This document shows, one piece after another, positions 6,753-14,481 of a DNA stretch of 47,325 nt. Numbering within the stretch: the stretch's first letter is position 1; every line of letters begins with the position of its first letter. The stretch comes from Actinoplanes palleronii (GTDB lineage Bacteria > Actinomycetota > Actinomycetes > Mycobacteriales > Micromonosporaceae): contig NZ_BOMS01000169.1 in assembly GCF_016862315.1 (NCBI RefSeq), positions 1 to 47,325 on the forward strand, written 5' to 3'. The translations under genes were made by a program, and so were the position numbers. Below the pieces are notes generated by a model, which saw only the letters and a list, made by a program, of their open reading frames with translations, was not told the origin of the DNA and did no database searches.

Positions 6753-9242
6753 ATGACGCTGACCGATCGCCTTCCCGGCAACGCTGAGCCCGACGCTGTC
6801 TTCGACGCTTTCCAGACCTGGGTGTCGGAACAGGGGCTGACCCTGTACTCGCATCAGGAGGAGGCGCTTATCGAAATCGCGACCGGCTCCAACGTCATCC
6901 TGAACACTCCGACCGGCTCGGGAAAGAGCCTGGTCGCGGCGGGCGCGCACTTCGCCGCGCTGGCCGACGGGCGCACCACCTTCTATACCGCGCCGATCAA
7001 AGCCCTGGTCAGCGAGAAGTTCTTCGCCCTCTGCGCGATCTTCGGCGCGCACAACGTGGGCATGCTGACCGGTGACGCCAGCGTCAACGCGGACGCGCCG
7101 ATCATCTGCTGCACCGCGGAGATCCTGGCCAACCTGGCGCTACGCGAGGGTGCGAAGGCCGACGTCGGCCAGGTGGTGATGGACGAGTTCCACTTCTACG
7201 CCGAGCCGGACCGCGGCTGGGCCTGGCAGGTGCCGCTGATCGAGCTGCCGCAGGCGCAGTTCCTGCTGATGTCGGCGACCCTGGGCGACACCACCCGGTT
7301 CGTCGACGACCTGAGCCGGCGCACCGGCCGGTCCACCTCGGTGGTCAGCAACACCGAGCGGCCGGTCCCGCTGCTGTTCGAGTACGCGATGACCCCGCTG
7401 CACGAGACGATCGAGGAGCTGCTCGCCACCAAGCAGGCGCCGGTCTACATCGTGCACTTCACCCAGGCCGCCGCCCTGGAACGCGCCCAGTCGCTGATGA
7501 GCATCAACATGAGCAGCAAGGCCGAGAAGGAGGCGATCGCCGCGGCGATCGGCGGCTTCCGGTTCACCGCGGGCTTCGGCCGTACGCTGACCCGCCTGGT
7601 CCGGCACGGCATCGGCGTGCACCACGCGGGCATGCTGCCGAAGTACCGGCGGCTGGTGGAGACCCTGGCCCAGGCCGGGCTGCTCAAGGTGATCTGCGGG
7701 ACGGACACCCTCGGCGTCGGCATCAACGTGCCGATCCGCACCGTGCTGTTCACCGGCCTGTCCAAGTACGACGGGGTGAAGACCCGCCTGCTCAAGGCGC
7801 GCGAGTTCCACCAGATCGCGGGCCGGGCCGGCCGGGCCGGGTTCGACACGCTGGGCACCGTGATCGTGCAGGCCCCGGACCACGTGATCGACAACGAGCG
7901 GGCCCTGGCCAAGGCCGGCGACGACCCGAAGAAGCGCCGCAAGGTGGTCCGCAAGAAGCCGCCGGAGGGGCAGATCGGCTACAGCCGGCCGACCTTCGAC
8001 CGGCTGGTCGGCGCCGACCCGGAGCCGCTGACCTCGTCGTTCCAGGTGTCGCACGCCATGCTGCTGAACGTGCTGGCCCGCGACGCCGACCCGTTCGAGG
8101 CGATGCGGCACCTGCTCACCGACAACCACGAGGAGCCGGCCGCCCAGCGCCGGCACATCCGCCGGGCGATCGCCATCGCCAAGGCGCTGATCGCCGGCGG
8201 GGTGATCGAGCGCTCGGAGGCCGGTGTCTACAAGCTCGTCGACGACCTGCAGCTGGACTTCGCGCTGAACCAGGCGCTGTCGCCGTTCGCCCTGGCCTGT
8301 CTGGAACTGCTGGACAAGGAGGCGCCGGAGTACCCGCTCGACGTGGTCTCGGTGATCGAGGCGACCCTCGAGGACCCGCGCCAGGTGCTCTCCGCGCAGC
8401 GGCAGAAGGCGCGCGGCGAGGCGGTCAACGCGATGAAGTCCGAGGGCATCGAGTACGAGGAGCGGATGACGCTGCTCGAGGACGTGACCTGGCCCCGGCC
8501 GCTGCTGGAGCTGCTCGAGGGCGCGTACGAGACGTACCGGCAGGGTCACCCGTACGTCGCCGACTACGAGCTGAAGCCGAAGTCCGTGGTCCGCGACATG
8601 TACGAGCGGGCCATGACGTTCACCGAGTACATCTCGTTCTACGGGCTGTCCCGCTCCGAGGGGCTGGTGCTGCGCTACCTGGCCGACGCGTTCCGGGCGC
8701 TGCGCCAGACGGTGCCCGAGGACGCCCGCACCGAGGAGCTCGGCGACCTGATCGAGTGGCTCGGCGAGCTGGTCCGGCAGGTCGACTCCAGCCTGCTCGA
8801 CGAGTGGGAGCGGCTGCGCAACCCGGGCGCCGTGATCGAGGAGGTCCGGATCGACGACAAGCCGCCGGCGGTCACCCGCAACGTGCGCGCGTTCAAGGTC
8901 CTGGTCCGCAACGCCATGTTCCGCCGGGTGGAGCTGGCCGCGCTGGGCCGCTACGACCTGCTCGGCGAGCTGGACTCGGAGGCGTCCGGCTGGACCGCGG
9001 AGCGCTGGCGCAAGGCCGTCGACGAGTACTTCGACGAGTACGACGAGATGGGCACCGGCCCGGCGGCCCGTGGCCCGGCGCTGCTGCACATCGACGCCGG
9101 TCCGACCGTGTGGACGGTCCGGCAGGTCTTCGAGGACCCGGCCGGCGACCACGACTGGGGCATCGACGCCACCATCGACCTGGCCGAGTCCGACGAGGCC
9201 GGCATCGCCGCCATCAAGATCGTCGCGGTCGGCCCGCACTAG
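6753..9242 (+). CDS. DEAD/DEAH-box helicase, Ski2-like with DUF3516-type C-terminus
   Basis: An 829-residue superfamily 2 helicase. Walker A is TPTGSGKS (52-59), motif II is DEFH (144-147) rather than DEAD, motif III is MSATLG, and motif VI is HQIAGRAGRAGFD. The motif II variant, the RAGRAGF form and the AGMLPKYRRLVETL segment place it among Ski2-like RNA helicases. The C-terminal ~430 residues, with VLRYLADAFRALRQTVPE and a charged tail, match the DUF3516 extension common in actinobacteria. It probably remodels structured RNA or ribonucleoproteins. It stands alone as a transcription unit and its stop codon abuts a large palindrome. Confidence 0.92.
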   Translation: MTLTDRLPGNAEPDAVFDAFQTWVSEQGLTLYSHQEEALIEIATGSNVILNTPTGSGKSLVAAGAHFAALADGRTTFYTAPIKALVSEKFFALCAIFGAHNVGMLTGDASVNADAPIICCTAEILANLALREGAKADVGQVVMDEFHFYAEPDRGWAWQVPLIELPQAQFLLMSATLGDTTRFVDDLSRRTGRSTSVVSNTERPVPLLFEYAMTPLHETIEELLATKQAPVYIVHFTQAAALERAQSLMSINMSSKAEKEAIAAAIGGFRFTAGFGRTLTRLVRHGIGVHHAGMLPKYRRLVETLAQAGLLKVICGTDTLGVGINVPIRTVLFTGLSKYDGVKTRLLKAREFHQIAGRAGRAGFDTLGTVIVQAPDHVIDNERALAKAGDDPKKRRKVVRKKPPEGQIGYSRPTFDRLVGADPEPLTSSFQVSHAMLLNVLARDADPFEAMRHLLTDNHEEPAAQRRHIRRAIAIAKALIAGGVIERSEAGVYKLVDDLQLDFALNQALSPFALACLELLDKEAPEYPLDVVSVIEATLEDPRQVLSAQRQKARGEAVNAMKSEGIEYEERMTLLEDVTWPRPLLELLEGAYETYRQGHPYVADYELKPKSVVRDMYERAMTFTEYISFYGLSRSEGLVLRYLADAFRALRQTVPEDARTEELGDLIEWLGELVRQVDSSLLDEWERLRNPGAVIEEVRIDDKPPAVTRNVRAFKVLVRNAMFRRVELAALGRYDLLGELDSEASGWTAERWRKAVDEYFDEYDEMGTGPAARGPALLHIDAGPTVWTVRQVFEDPAGDHDWGIDATIDLAESDEAGIAAIKIVAVGPH

Positions 9243-9293
9243 CTGGCTTCCAGGGGTGGCTCCGCGTCGCGGAGACACCCCTGAGGACCAGCC
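9242..9293. repeat. dispersed palindrome directly after the helicase stop codon
   Basis: GCTGG, CAGGGGTG and CTCCG are mirrored by CGGAG, CACCCCTG and CCAGC, making a long interrupted hairpin that begins on the last base of the stop codon. Related copies are at 24653-24709 and, as a half copy, at 28811-28863. It could act as a terminator or mRNA 3' stabiliser, but there is no U-tract. Confidence 0.75.
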
Positions 9294-9328
9294 GGGATCG
9301 GGAGGCGCGCCTCGGCCGGGAGTGGCCA

Positions 9329-9397
9329 CGGTCTCGCGGCGGCCTCACGGGCGGGACTCGGCTCGTAGCCTGCGGACGGGCGCTCCGTAGTCGTACC
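9329..9397 (-). repeat. dispersed intergenic repeat copy
   Basis: On the minus strand this copy contains GCAGGCTACGAGCC and GTCCCGCCCGTGAGGCC, shared nearly base for base with 33354-33422, and less well with the tandem copies at 96-222. Confidence 0.75.
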
Positions 9398-9420
9398 GAA
9401 TAGGGTTTTGAATGTGGTGG

Positions 9421-9442
9421 TACCGGCATGTACCGCCGGGTA
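9421..9442. promoter_or_regulatory. inverted repeat upstream of the XRE regulator
   Basis: TACCGGC, 7 nt, then GCCGGGTA: an imperfect dyad just upstream of the -10 box at 9456-9461, and a candidate autoregulatory operator. Confidence 0.35.
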
Positions 9443-9455
9443 TCGACGGCGGGCT

Positions 9456-9461
9456 TAGCGT
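9456..9461 (+). promoter_or_regulatory. -10 box of the XRE regulator
   Basis: TAGCGT, then 6 nt, then the ATG at 9468. Confidence 0.5.
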
Positions 9462-9467
9462 CGGGGT

Positions 9468-10664
9468 ATGACGCCACGACCGACGCCGGACCCGACGATC
9501 GGGGACCGTATCCGGGATCGCCGACTGCGCCGCGGCTGGAGCATGCGGTTCGCCGCGAGCCGGGCCGGGGTCTCGCACGCCACCTGGAGCAGGATCGAAC
9601 GCGGACTGCAGGCGGCAGACAACCGGTTCGTGCTGGCCGATCTGGCCGCCGCGCTGGAGTGTTCACCGGCCGAGCTGGCCGGGACCGCGGTGCCGGCCGG
9701 TGATCGGGACGCGGTGGCCGCGCACGCCGCGGTGCACGCCGTCCGGCAGGCCCTCGTCGATCTCGACCTGTCCGTGGCCGGCTCGTTCGAGGCACCACCG
9801 CTGACCGAGCTGGCACGGACCGTGGCGCTGCTCGACACGCTGCGGCAGGCCTGCGACTACGCCGGGGCGAGCCGGTTGATCCCTGCTCTGCTCCGCGGCC
9901 TGCATGCCTCTGCCAGCGAAAAACCAGCGCTGCGCTTGCTCTGCGACGTCACGTTCATCGCCTCCTCCGTGCTGCGCAATCTCGGACATCCGGCCGACGC
10001 GTGGCTGGGGGCGGAACGCTGCCGGGACGCCGCCGCCGCGACCGAGGACCCGGTCCTGCGCGGCTACGCCGCCTACGCGCGGACCAGCGCCGCCAACGCC
10101 TGCGGGTCCTACGACCGGGGTTACGCCCTGGCCGAGCAGGCCGTCGACGATCTACGGCCGCACGCCGCACTGCCCGGTGCCGCCGAGATGATCGGCTCAC
10201 TGCAGCTGAACTGCGCATACGCCAGCCGGGGCGCCAAACGCCTGGACGACAGCCGAGCCTGGGCCGCCGAGGCCGCCGCGCTGGCCCGCCGGACCGGGGA
10301 GACCAGCACGCTCGGGCTGTACTTCGGCCCCACCAACGTCGACATCTGGCGGATCGGCATCGAGATCGACGGCGACGACCCGGGGCGCGCCGCGCAGATC
10401 GCCCGGGACACCGACCCGGCCGCCCTGCCGATCGGTTTCCGACAGGTCTTCTACTACACCGACACCGCGCGCGCCCTGGCCCGGCTGCGGAACCGGGACC
10501 GGGAGGCGATCCGCTTCCTGATCGTGGCCGAGCGGGTCGCCCCGCAACACGTGCACACTTCGTCGATGGTTCAGGAGACCGCACGGGCGCTGCTCGACCG
10601 TTCCCGGCGGATGGCCGGGGGAACCGAGCTCCGAGCCCTTTGCGAACGACTCAAGATCGGCTAG
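9468..10664 (+). CDS. XRE-family regulator with helical-repeat C-terminus
   Basis: A 398-residue regulator. Residues 11-65 form an XRE/Cro helix-turn-helix (IGDRIRDRRLRRGWSMRFAA, then SRAGVSHATWSRIERG). The remaining ~320 residues are Ala/Leu/Arg-rich helices with paired-helix spacing, as in TPR-like sensor domains that bind peptides or small ligands in actinobacterial regulators. It is monocistronic, preceded by a possible operator (9421-9442), and probably made from a leaderless mRNA. No secondary-metabolite cluster is adjacent, so its regulon is not apparent. Confidence 0.88.
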   Translation: MTPRPTPDPTIGDRIRDRRLRRGWSMRFAASRAGVSHATWSRIERGLQAADNRFVLADLAAALECSPAELAGTAVPAGDRDAVAAHAAVHAVRQALVDLDLSVAGSFEAPPLTELARTVALLDTLRQACDYAGASRLIPALLRGLHASASEKPALRLLCDVTFIASSVLRNLGHPADAWLGAERCRDAAAATEDPVLRGYAAYARTSAANACGSYDRGYALAEQAVDDLRPHAALPGAAEMIGSLQLNCAYASRGAKRLDDSRAWAAEAAALARRTGETSTLGLYFGPTNVDIWRIGIEIDGDDPGRAAQIARDTDPAALPIGFRQVFYYTDTARALARLRNRDREAIRFLIVAERVAPQHVHTSSMVQETARALLDRSRRMAGGTELRALCERLKIG

Positions 10665-10766
10665 GGTTCGCGGTGCGTAACCGACGCGTGACCGTGCGAC
10701 GAGCAGGCAGGCCACCGCGCGCCCTAGCGGGCCGCTCGCTACCCGGGCCGGTTACGGTTGACGACT

Positions 10767-11045
10767 ATGACCACCTACTCCGGTCCGGCGCGTCTCACGC
10801 TCGTCGACGGCACACGCGTATCCGGCATGGCTTCGCTCAGCACTAACCAGCGGGGCGGCATCGACGGGTGGGGCGGAACTTTTCGGCCGGACCAGATCAG
10901 CACAGACGTACGTAACGCAGCCGAAGGACTTGTTTTGGAACTGCCTTATGACCAGATCGGCGAGGTGTCCGTCACCGGCGTCCGCCGGTTGCTCGCGACA
11001 CAGATCCTGATGTCGCTCGCCGGTCGCGGACCAGCGCCCTTCTGA
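10767..11045 (+). CDS. small protein of a two-copy family (paralogue at 24896)
   Basis: A 92-residue protein of unknown function. It shares the pattern DGTR..G.A.L, GG...W.G.FRP, LELP....G.V.V.G and a C-terminal AP.PF ending with the protein encoded at 24896-25183. The composition suggests a small beta-rich soluble domain with no signal peptide. The ATG at 10767 has TACGGT 8 nt upstream; a TTG at 10758 is less likely. A strong bidirectional hairpin follows its stop. Confidence 0.7.
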   Translation: MTTYSGPARLTLVDGTRVSGMASLSTNQRGGIDGWGGTFRPDQISTDVRNAAEGLVLELPYDQIGEVSVTGVRRLLATQILMSLAGRGPAPF

Positions 11046-11057
11046 CCTTTTGTTGGA

Positions 11058-11082
11058 GCGGCGGCCCGGGCCGGGCCGCCGC
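11058..11082. terminator. bidirectional hairpin terminator
   Basis: GCGGCGGCCCGG and CCGGGCCGCCGC form a 12-bp GC-only stem between two convergent genes (stops at 11045 and 11086). There is no U-tract, as is common in high-GC actinomycetes. Confidence 0.65.
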
Positions 11083-11085
11083 GCG

Positions 11086-12753
11086 TCACCGATAACTCGC
11101 GGTCAGCCAGTCCCGGACGGCCAGGTTCGCCCGTACGTCGTCCTCGTTGTAGTCCAGCAGCCGCCGCGCCGCCTGCCGATCACCCTCGCGGGCCGCCCGA
11201 TGCCAGTCCTGTGACTGCCGGCCGCCCGGATCGTCGTCCCGCCAGTGGAAACCGGCGCCGTGCACAGCGATCACTTTCAGTCCCAGCCCGGCCCGGGACT
11301 CGACGCCGTCCTTGACCAGCCGGTGCAGGTCCACCCAGCGCTCCGGCTGCGCGGCGCCCCGCGGCACCGGGGTGAACCGGGCCGCCCGGGTCCGCTCCGG
11401 GTGCGTGTAGTGGTAGACCAGCAGACTGCGCCCCTGTTCCTCGGCCTCGACGGCCAGCGTGTCGAGCCGGGCCAGGCATTGTTCTGTCAGGCGCGCCTCG
11501 TCGGTCACCGCCGGCTCGAAGAACGCCTCGTACCGGCTGGCACCCCCGCTGGTCACCAACAGCCCCCACAGGTAGACCCGGTCGTCGGCGCCCCACTCCG
11601 CGTCGATGTCGATCTCCACGTCGGCACGGGGCACCACCGGCAACGGACCGTCCTTGATCCGCAGCAGCAGGCCGTCGCGGGCCAGCTGCGCCGACACGGC
11701 CGCCTTCCGCAACCGATGCCGCCGCTGCGGCAGATGCCCGACCTCACGACCGTAGGCTCCGGCCAGGAGGTCGTCCGGGTCACTGGAGGCAAGACCTTCG
11801 ATGGTACGAATACCGCTCTCCCGCAACGCCAGGTACTCCCGCACGCTGAGTGCCCCGCGCAGCTCCCCGCTGAGGTCGGCCGGCGGCAGTTCGTCGACGC
11901 AGACCGGCGCCCATTCGCAGGTGGTGCACTCGGCGTGCCCGACCGGCTCGACCAGGGGCTCCGGATCGTCCGGCCGTCCGCGCCGCTGCCGGGCCACCGC
12001 CGCGACCCGCACCCGGAAGTCGTGCTCGTGGTCGTAGCGCTCCAGGGCACTGCGCTTGGCCTTGCCCGAGGTACGGGAGAACGTGATGAACCGGGGCAGG
12101 CGCAGGTCGTACCAGACGAGCTGCGCGCCGTCGGTGCCGACGATCGCGCCCCACGGCTCGGCGGCCTGGTGACCGCACGCGGCCAGCATCCGCCAGTAGT
12201 GCGCGAGCTGGATCAGGTCCCGCTCGTCGGCGTGCTCCCGCGCGTCCTCCAGCCTGACCGCGGCGGCCAGGGACGGGGCGTGGAGCGGGCTGACCCGGGC
12301 ATCCAGCCCCTTGGTCAGCACCCGGTGGGCCTTGATGTCGGCCGGGTGATAACCGCCCTCGGCCGCCCGGATCAGCAGGTCGGGCTTCCCGGTACGGTGC
12401 CCGGGCAGATCGTCGGGGAGCCGCCCGCCGACGATCACGCTGGCGCCCGCGCGCATGGCGCCGATGGTCGCGCCGATGTGCATCGGCTTGTCGTCGTCGA
12501 GGTCGCTGAGGTCCGCGTAGCCGGGCAGGTTCAACCCCGCCCAGGCACCGAGGACTTCGGACTCGAACGTGTTGCCCAGGTCGAAGAGCTGCTGAAGTTC
12601 CGGGGCCACCGGCCCGAACTGGCGCGGGACGGTCCGGTCGTGCCGGTTGTGGACGGCACGGGGACAGGTCTTGGCGGCGTATCCACCCAGGAGCAGCGGG
12701 CGCTCAGCGGTGCTTCCGGCCGGCTCGGTCCCGCTGACTCCACCGATGATCAT
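11086..12753 (-). CDS. TM0106-type RecB-like nuclease with RNase H-fold exonuclease domain
   Basis: A 555-residue two-domain nuclease. The N-terminal half has a PD-(D/E)XK core: GKPDLL (D125), then YHPADIKAHR (D139, K141). Four cysteines, C30 (TCPRA) and C276/C279/C285 (CTTCEWAPVC), are spaced like the iron-sulphur cluster of Cas4/AddB. A helix-hairpin-like linker (IRTIEGLASSDPDDLL) leads to a DEDD-type RNase H fold with DIDAEW (382-387) and a terminal NEDDVRANLAVRDWL. The family is widespread but poorly characterised and presumably acts in DNA processing. The ATG at 12753 follows TACCAT by 5 nt. The open frame extends upstream only through repeat DNA, so longer starts are rejected. Confidence 0.88.
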   Translation of the reverse strand: MIIGGVSGTEPAGSTAERPLLLGGYAAKTCPRAVHNRHDRTVPRQFGPVAPELQQLFDLGNTFESEVLGAWAGLNLPGYADLSDLDDDKPMHIGATIGAMRAGASVIVGGRLPDDLPGHRTGKPDLLIRAAEGGYHPADIKAHRVLTKGLDARVSPLHAPSLAAAVRLEDAREHADERDLIQLAHYWRMLAACGHQAAEPWGAIVGTDGAQLVWYDLRLPRFITFSRTSGKAKRSALERYDHEHDFRVRVAAVARQRRGRPDDPEPLVEPVGHAECTTCEWAPVCVDELPPADLSGELRGALSVREYLALRESGIRTIEGLASSDPDDLLAGAYGREVGHLPQRRHRLRKAAVSAQLARDGLLLRIKDGPLPVVPRADVEIDIDAEWGADDRVYLWGLLVTSGGASRYEAFFEPAVTDEARLTEQCLARLDTLAVEAEEQGRSLLVYHYTHPERTRAARFTPVPRGAAQPERWVDLHRLVKDGVESRAGLGLKVIAVHGAGFHWRDDDPGGRQSQDWHRAAREGDRQAARRLLDYNEDDVRANLAVRDWLTASYR

Positions 12754-12844
12754 GCGTGATGGTAGCCACCCGCAGCACCCGTTCAAAAACGGACACACCC
12801 CTCCCGGCCGAGCCAGGCACCGCCGTTCCGGGCACCGCCGAGCC

Positions 12845-12955
12845 GGCCGCCGCGGGCTGGTGTCGTGGGCCGGGCGCTGCGGGCTGGTCTCGTGGGCCGG
12901 CCGCTGCGGGCTCGTGTCGCGGGCCGGGCGCTGCGGGCTGGTGCCGCTGGTGTGT
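12845..12955. repeat. 27-bp tandem repeat, four units
   Basis: Units are anchored by GGGCT(G/C)GT at 12854, 12881, 12908 and 12935 (exact 27-bp period), with GTGGGCCGG-like ends. It lies in the 1.1-kb gene-free stretch upstream of the nuclease gene. Confidence 0.75.
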
Positions 12956-13022
12956 CGCGGTCGGTGGGTGGCTGGGGCTGGCTTGCCAGGCGGGGTGGCC
13001 GTTGGTCGCGGTCCGATGCGCC
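12955..13022 (-). repeat. left inverted copy flanking the hairpin array
   Basis: Read on the minus strand, this segment (GGCGCATCGGACCGCGACCA onward, through CACCCCGCCTGGCAAGCC) matches 13675-13740 and, less closely, 13770-13835. It therefore forms an inverted repeat of about 67 bp around the hairpin array. Confidence 0.7.
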
Positions 13023-13055
13023 CATCCCGGCAAACTGCCGGGCACGGTGCAACCC

Positions 13056-13228
13056 GGCTGGTGCTCATGGTGGTATCCCGGCTCCTGATACCACCATGAG
13101 CTTCAGCCGACCGAATCCAGCTGGTGCTGGTGGTGGTATCACGGCCGCTGAAACCACCATGAGCACCAGCCGGACTCGGCGAGCGCCGGTGGTGGTTATC
13201 GCGGGCTCGAGACAACCATGGCCGCTCG
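13056..13228. repeat. three large tandem palindromes
   Basis: Palindrome 1 (13056-13108) has a perfect 15-bp inner stem GCTCATGGTGGTATC/GATACCACCATGAGC inside GGCTG/CAGCC ends. Palindrome 2 (13120-13180) has GCTGGTGCT/AGCACCAGC ends and a TGGTGGT/ACCACCA inner stem. Palindrome 3 (13190-13228) has CGAGCG/CGCTCG ends. All share a GGTGGT-type core. Confidence 0.85.
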
Positions 13229-13240
13229 CCAGGACCGCGC

Positions 13241-13618
13241 GGCTGGCCCTGGGCGCCCTTATGAAGGCCCCATAACGGCACTCACGACCAGCCGGAACCG
13301 GGCGGCTGGCGCTGAGCGCCCCTATGAAGGCGTCATAACGGCACTCACGACCAGCCCGGACCGCGCGGCTGGCCCTGGGCGCCCCTATGAAGGCGTCATA
13401 ACGGCACTCACGACCAGCCGGAACCGGGCGGCTGGCGCTGAGCGCCCCTATGAAGGCGTCATAACGGCACTCACGACCAGCCCGGACCGCGCGGCTGGCC
13501 CTGGGCGCCCTTATGAAGGGGTCATAACGGCACTCACGGCCAGCTGGCACGGTCTGGCTGGGGCTGACGGCCGTTATGCCTGTCTGGAGGAGGCTGTGAG
13601 CGCCGGCTGGGCCAGGGG
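13241..13618. repeat. six-unit 63-bp tandem hairpin array
   Basis: Units start with GGCTGG at 13241, 13304, 13367, 13430, 13493 and 13556, an exact 63-bp period. Each is a 53-bp imperfect palindrome (GGCTGG ... TTATG or CTATG, loop, CATAACGGC ... CCAGCC) plus a 10-bp spacer. Two variants alternate (GGCCCTGGGC and GGCGCTGAGC), giving a 126-bp higher-order repeat; the sixth unit is diverged. Because 63 is divisible by 3, both strands stay open, but I see no start signal and do not call a gene. Confidence 0.9.
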
Positions 13619-13674
13619 GGCGGCCCACCTACCGGGATCACCGTCCAGCCTCTGGGACGGCCGCGGTCGCGGGC

Positions 13675-13857
13675 GGCGCATCGGGCCGCGACCAGCAGCC
13701 ACCCCGCCTGGCAAGCCCTCAGCCACCCACCAACCGCGAGCCGCGCAACAAGCCACGACCAGCGCGACGGGCGCGTCGGATCGGGACCGGCAGCTTCCCC
13801 GACTGGCAAGGCCCCAGCCGCCCACCAACCGCGAGCCGCGCAACAAGTCACGATCAG
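13675..13857 (+). repeat. right flanking direct repeats (two 88-bp copies)
   Basis: Copies at 13675-13762 and 13770-13857 share CTGGCAAG, CCCACCAACCGCGAGCCGCG and CAACAAG(C/T)CACGA(C/T)CAG. They are the direct-orientation counterparts of 12955-13022 and end about 30 bp from the next gene's stop codon. Confidence 0.75.
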
Positions 13858-13884
13858 GGCGAGCGGTGTGCGGGGGCGTGGGGG

Positions 13885-14445
13885 CTACAGGGCGGTGGGG
13901 TCGTCGAGGGGGGTCAGGGAGAGCAGGACCAGCTTGATGCCGGCGGCGGCTGCACGGGCGATCAGCTCGGCCGCCAGTTCCGCGTCGAAGCCCTCCGGGC
14001 ACTGCCACCAGCCTGTCACGGTCACATCGCCCGGGAACAGGCCGTCGCAGTTGGTCCAGCCGCCGGGGAACGGGAACGAGCGCAGCACCCGGGCCAGCCG
14101 GTCCACCAGCGTCGACGTCACCGCCGAGGTGCCCAGGGTCGCCTGGACGCGCCGAGGGTCCGGGAGGTCCGACGGGGAGTCCGCGACCTTCAGCCAGTCG
14201 TGGCGGTTCCTCAGAGCGGCGGCGATCCGGTGCATGCCGTCGAGGATCTCGCGGGCTTCCGGGTCGACCAGGATCGGCTGGGCGAAGCCGCCGTTCACCA
14301 CGAGCTCCGAGCGGAGCAGCTCGACGCACTGGGCGCTGTCCGGGTCGGCGAGCAGGTCGGGGATCGCCGACTTCCAGGTGTCCCCTCCCACCGAAGGCCG
14401 GTAGGTGGCGAGCACCTCGGCAAGCGTCATCCGGCGAACGGTCAC
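13885..14445 (-). CDS. ParB/sulfiredoxin-like domain protein
   Basis: A 186-residue protein. The segment NGGFAQPILVDPEAREILDG, then MHRIAAALRN (about 51-80), resembles the ParB N-terminal (ParB/Srx) fold, in which a strand pair is followed by DG.HR. In this family the motif binds CTP or ATP. No DNA-binding helix-turn-helix of true ParB is seen, and the C-terminal half ends in a small alpha/beta unit (ELIARAAAAGIKLVLLSLTPLDD). It may therefore be a small-molecule or modification enzyme rather than a partition protein. The GTG at 14445 or the ATG at 14430 could start it; neither has a clear ribosome binding site. Confidence 0.65.
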   Translation of the reverse strand: MTVRRMTLAEVLATYRPSVGGDTWKSAIPDLLADPDSAQCVELLRSELVVNGGFAQPILVDPEAREILDGMHRIAAALRNRHDWLKVADSPSDLPDPRRVQATLGTSAVTSTLVDRLARVLRSFPFPGGWTNCDGLFPGDVTVTGWWQCPEGFDAELAAELIARAAAAGIKLVLLSLTPLDDPTAL

Positions 14446-14481
14446 CGGAGAAGGCTGCCATGCCGGGACGCCGAAGCCTAC

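Noticed and set aside
7140..9329. 729-codon minus-strand frame opposite the helicase
   Set aside because: Antisense shadow of a gene with all helicase motifs; Gly/Arg/Leu/Val-rich with no recognisable fold.
12754..13281. Upstream extension of the TM0106-type nuclease frame
   Set aside because: The extension is made of 27-bp and palindromic repeat DNA; family similarity begins at the ATG at 12753.
13241..13618. CRISPR array or integron attC array
   Set aside because: Units are contiguous near-identical hairpins without unique spacers, and the attC core GTTRRRY is not satisfied. No cas or integrase gene is nearby.
13065..13628. Minus-strand frame encoding 21-residue repeats (RECRYDAFIGA...)
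   Set aside because: It is open only because the 63-bp period is divisible by three and the unit is palindromic; the plus strand is equally open. No ribosome binding site or leaderless box was seen.
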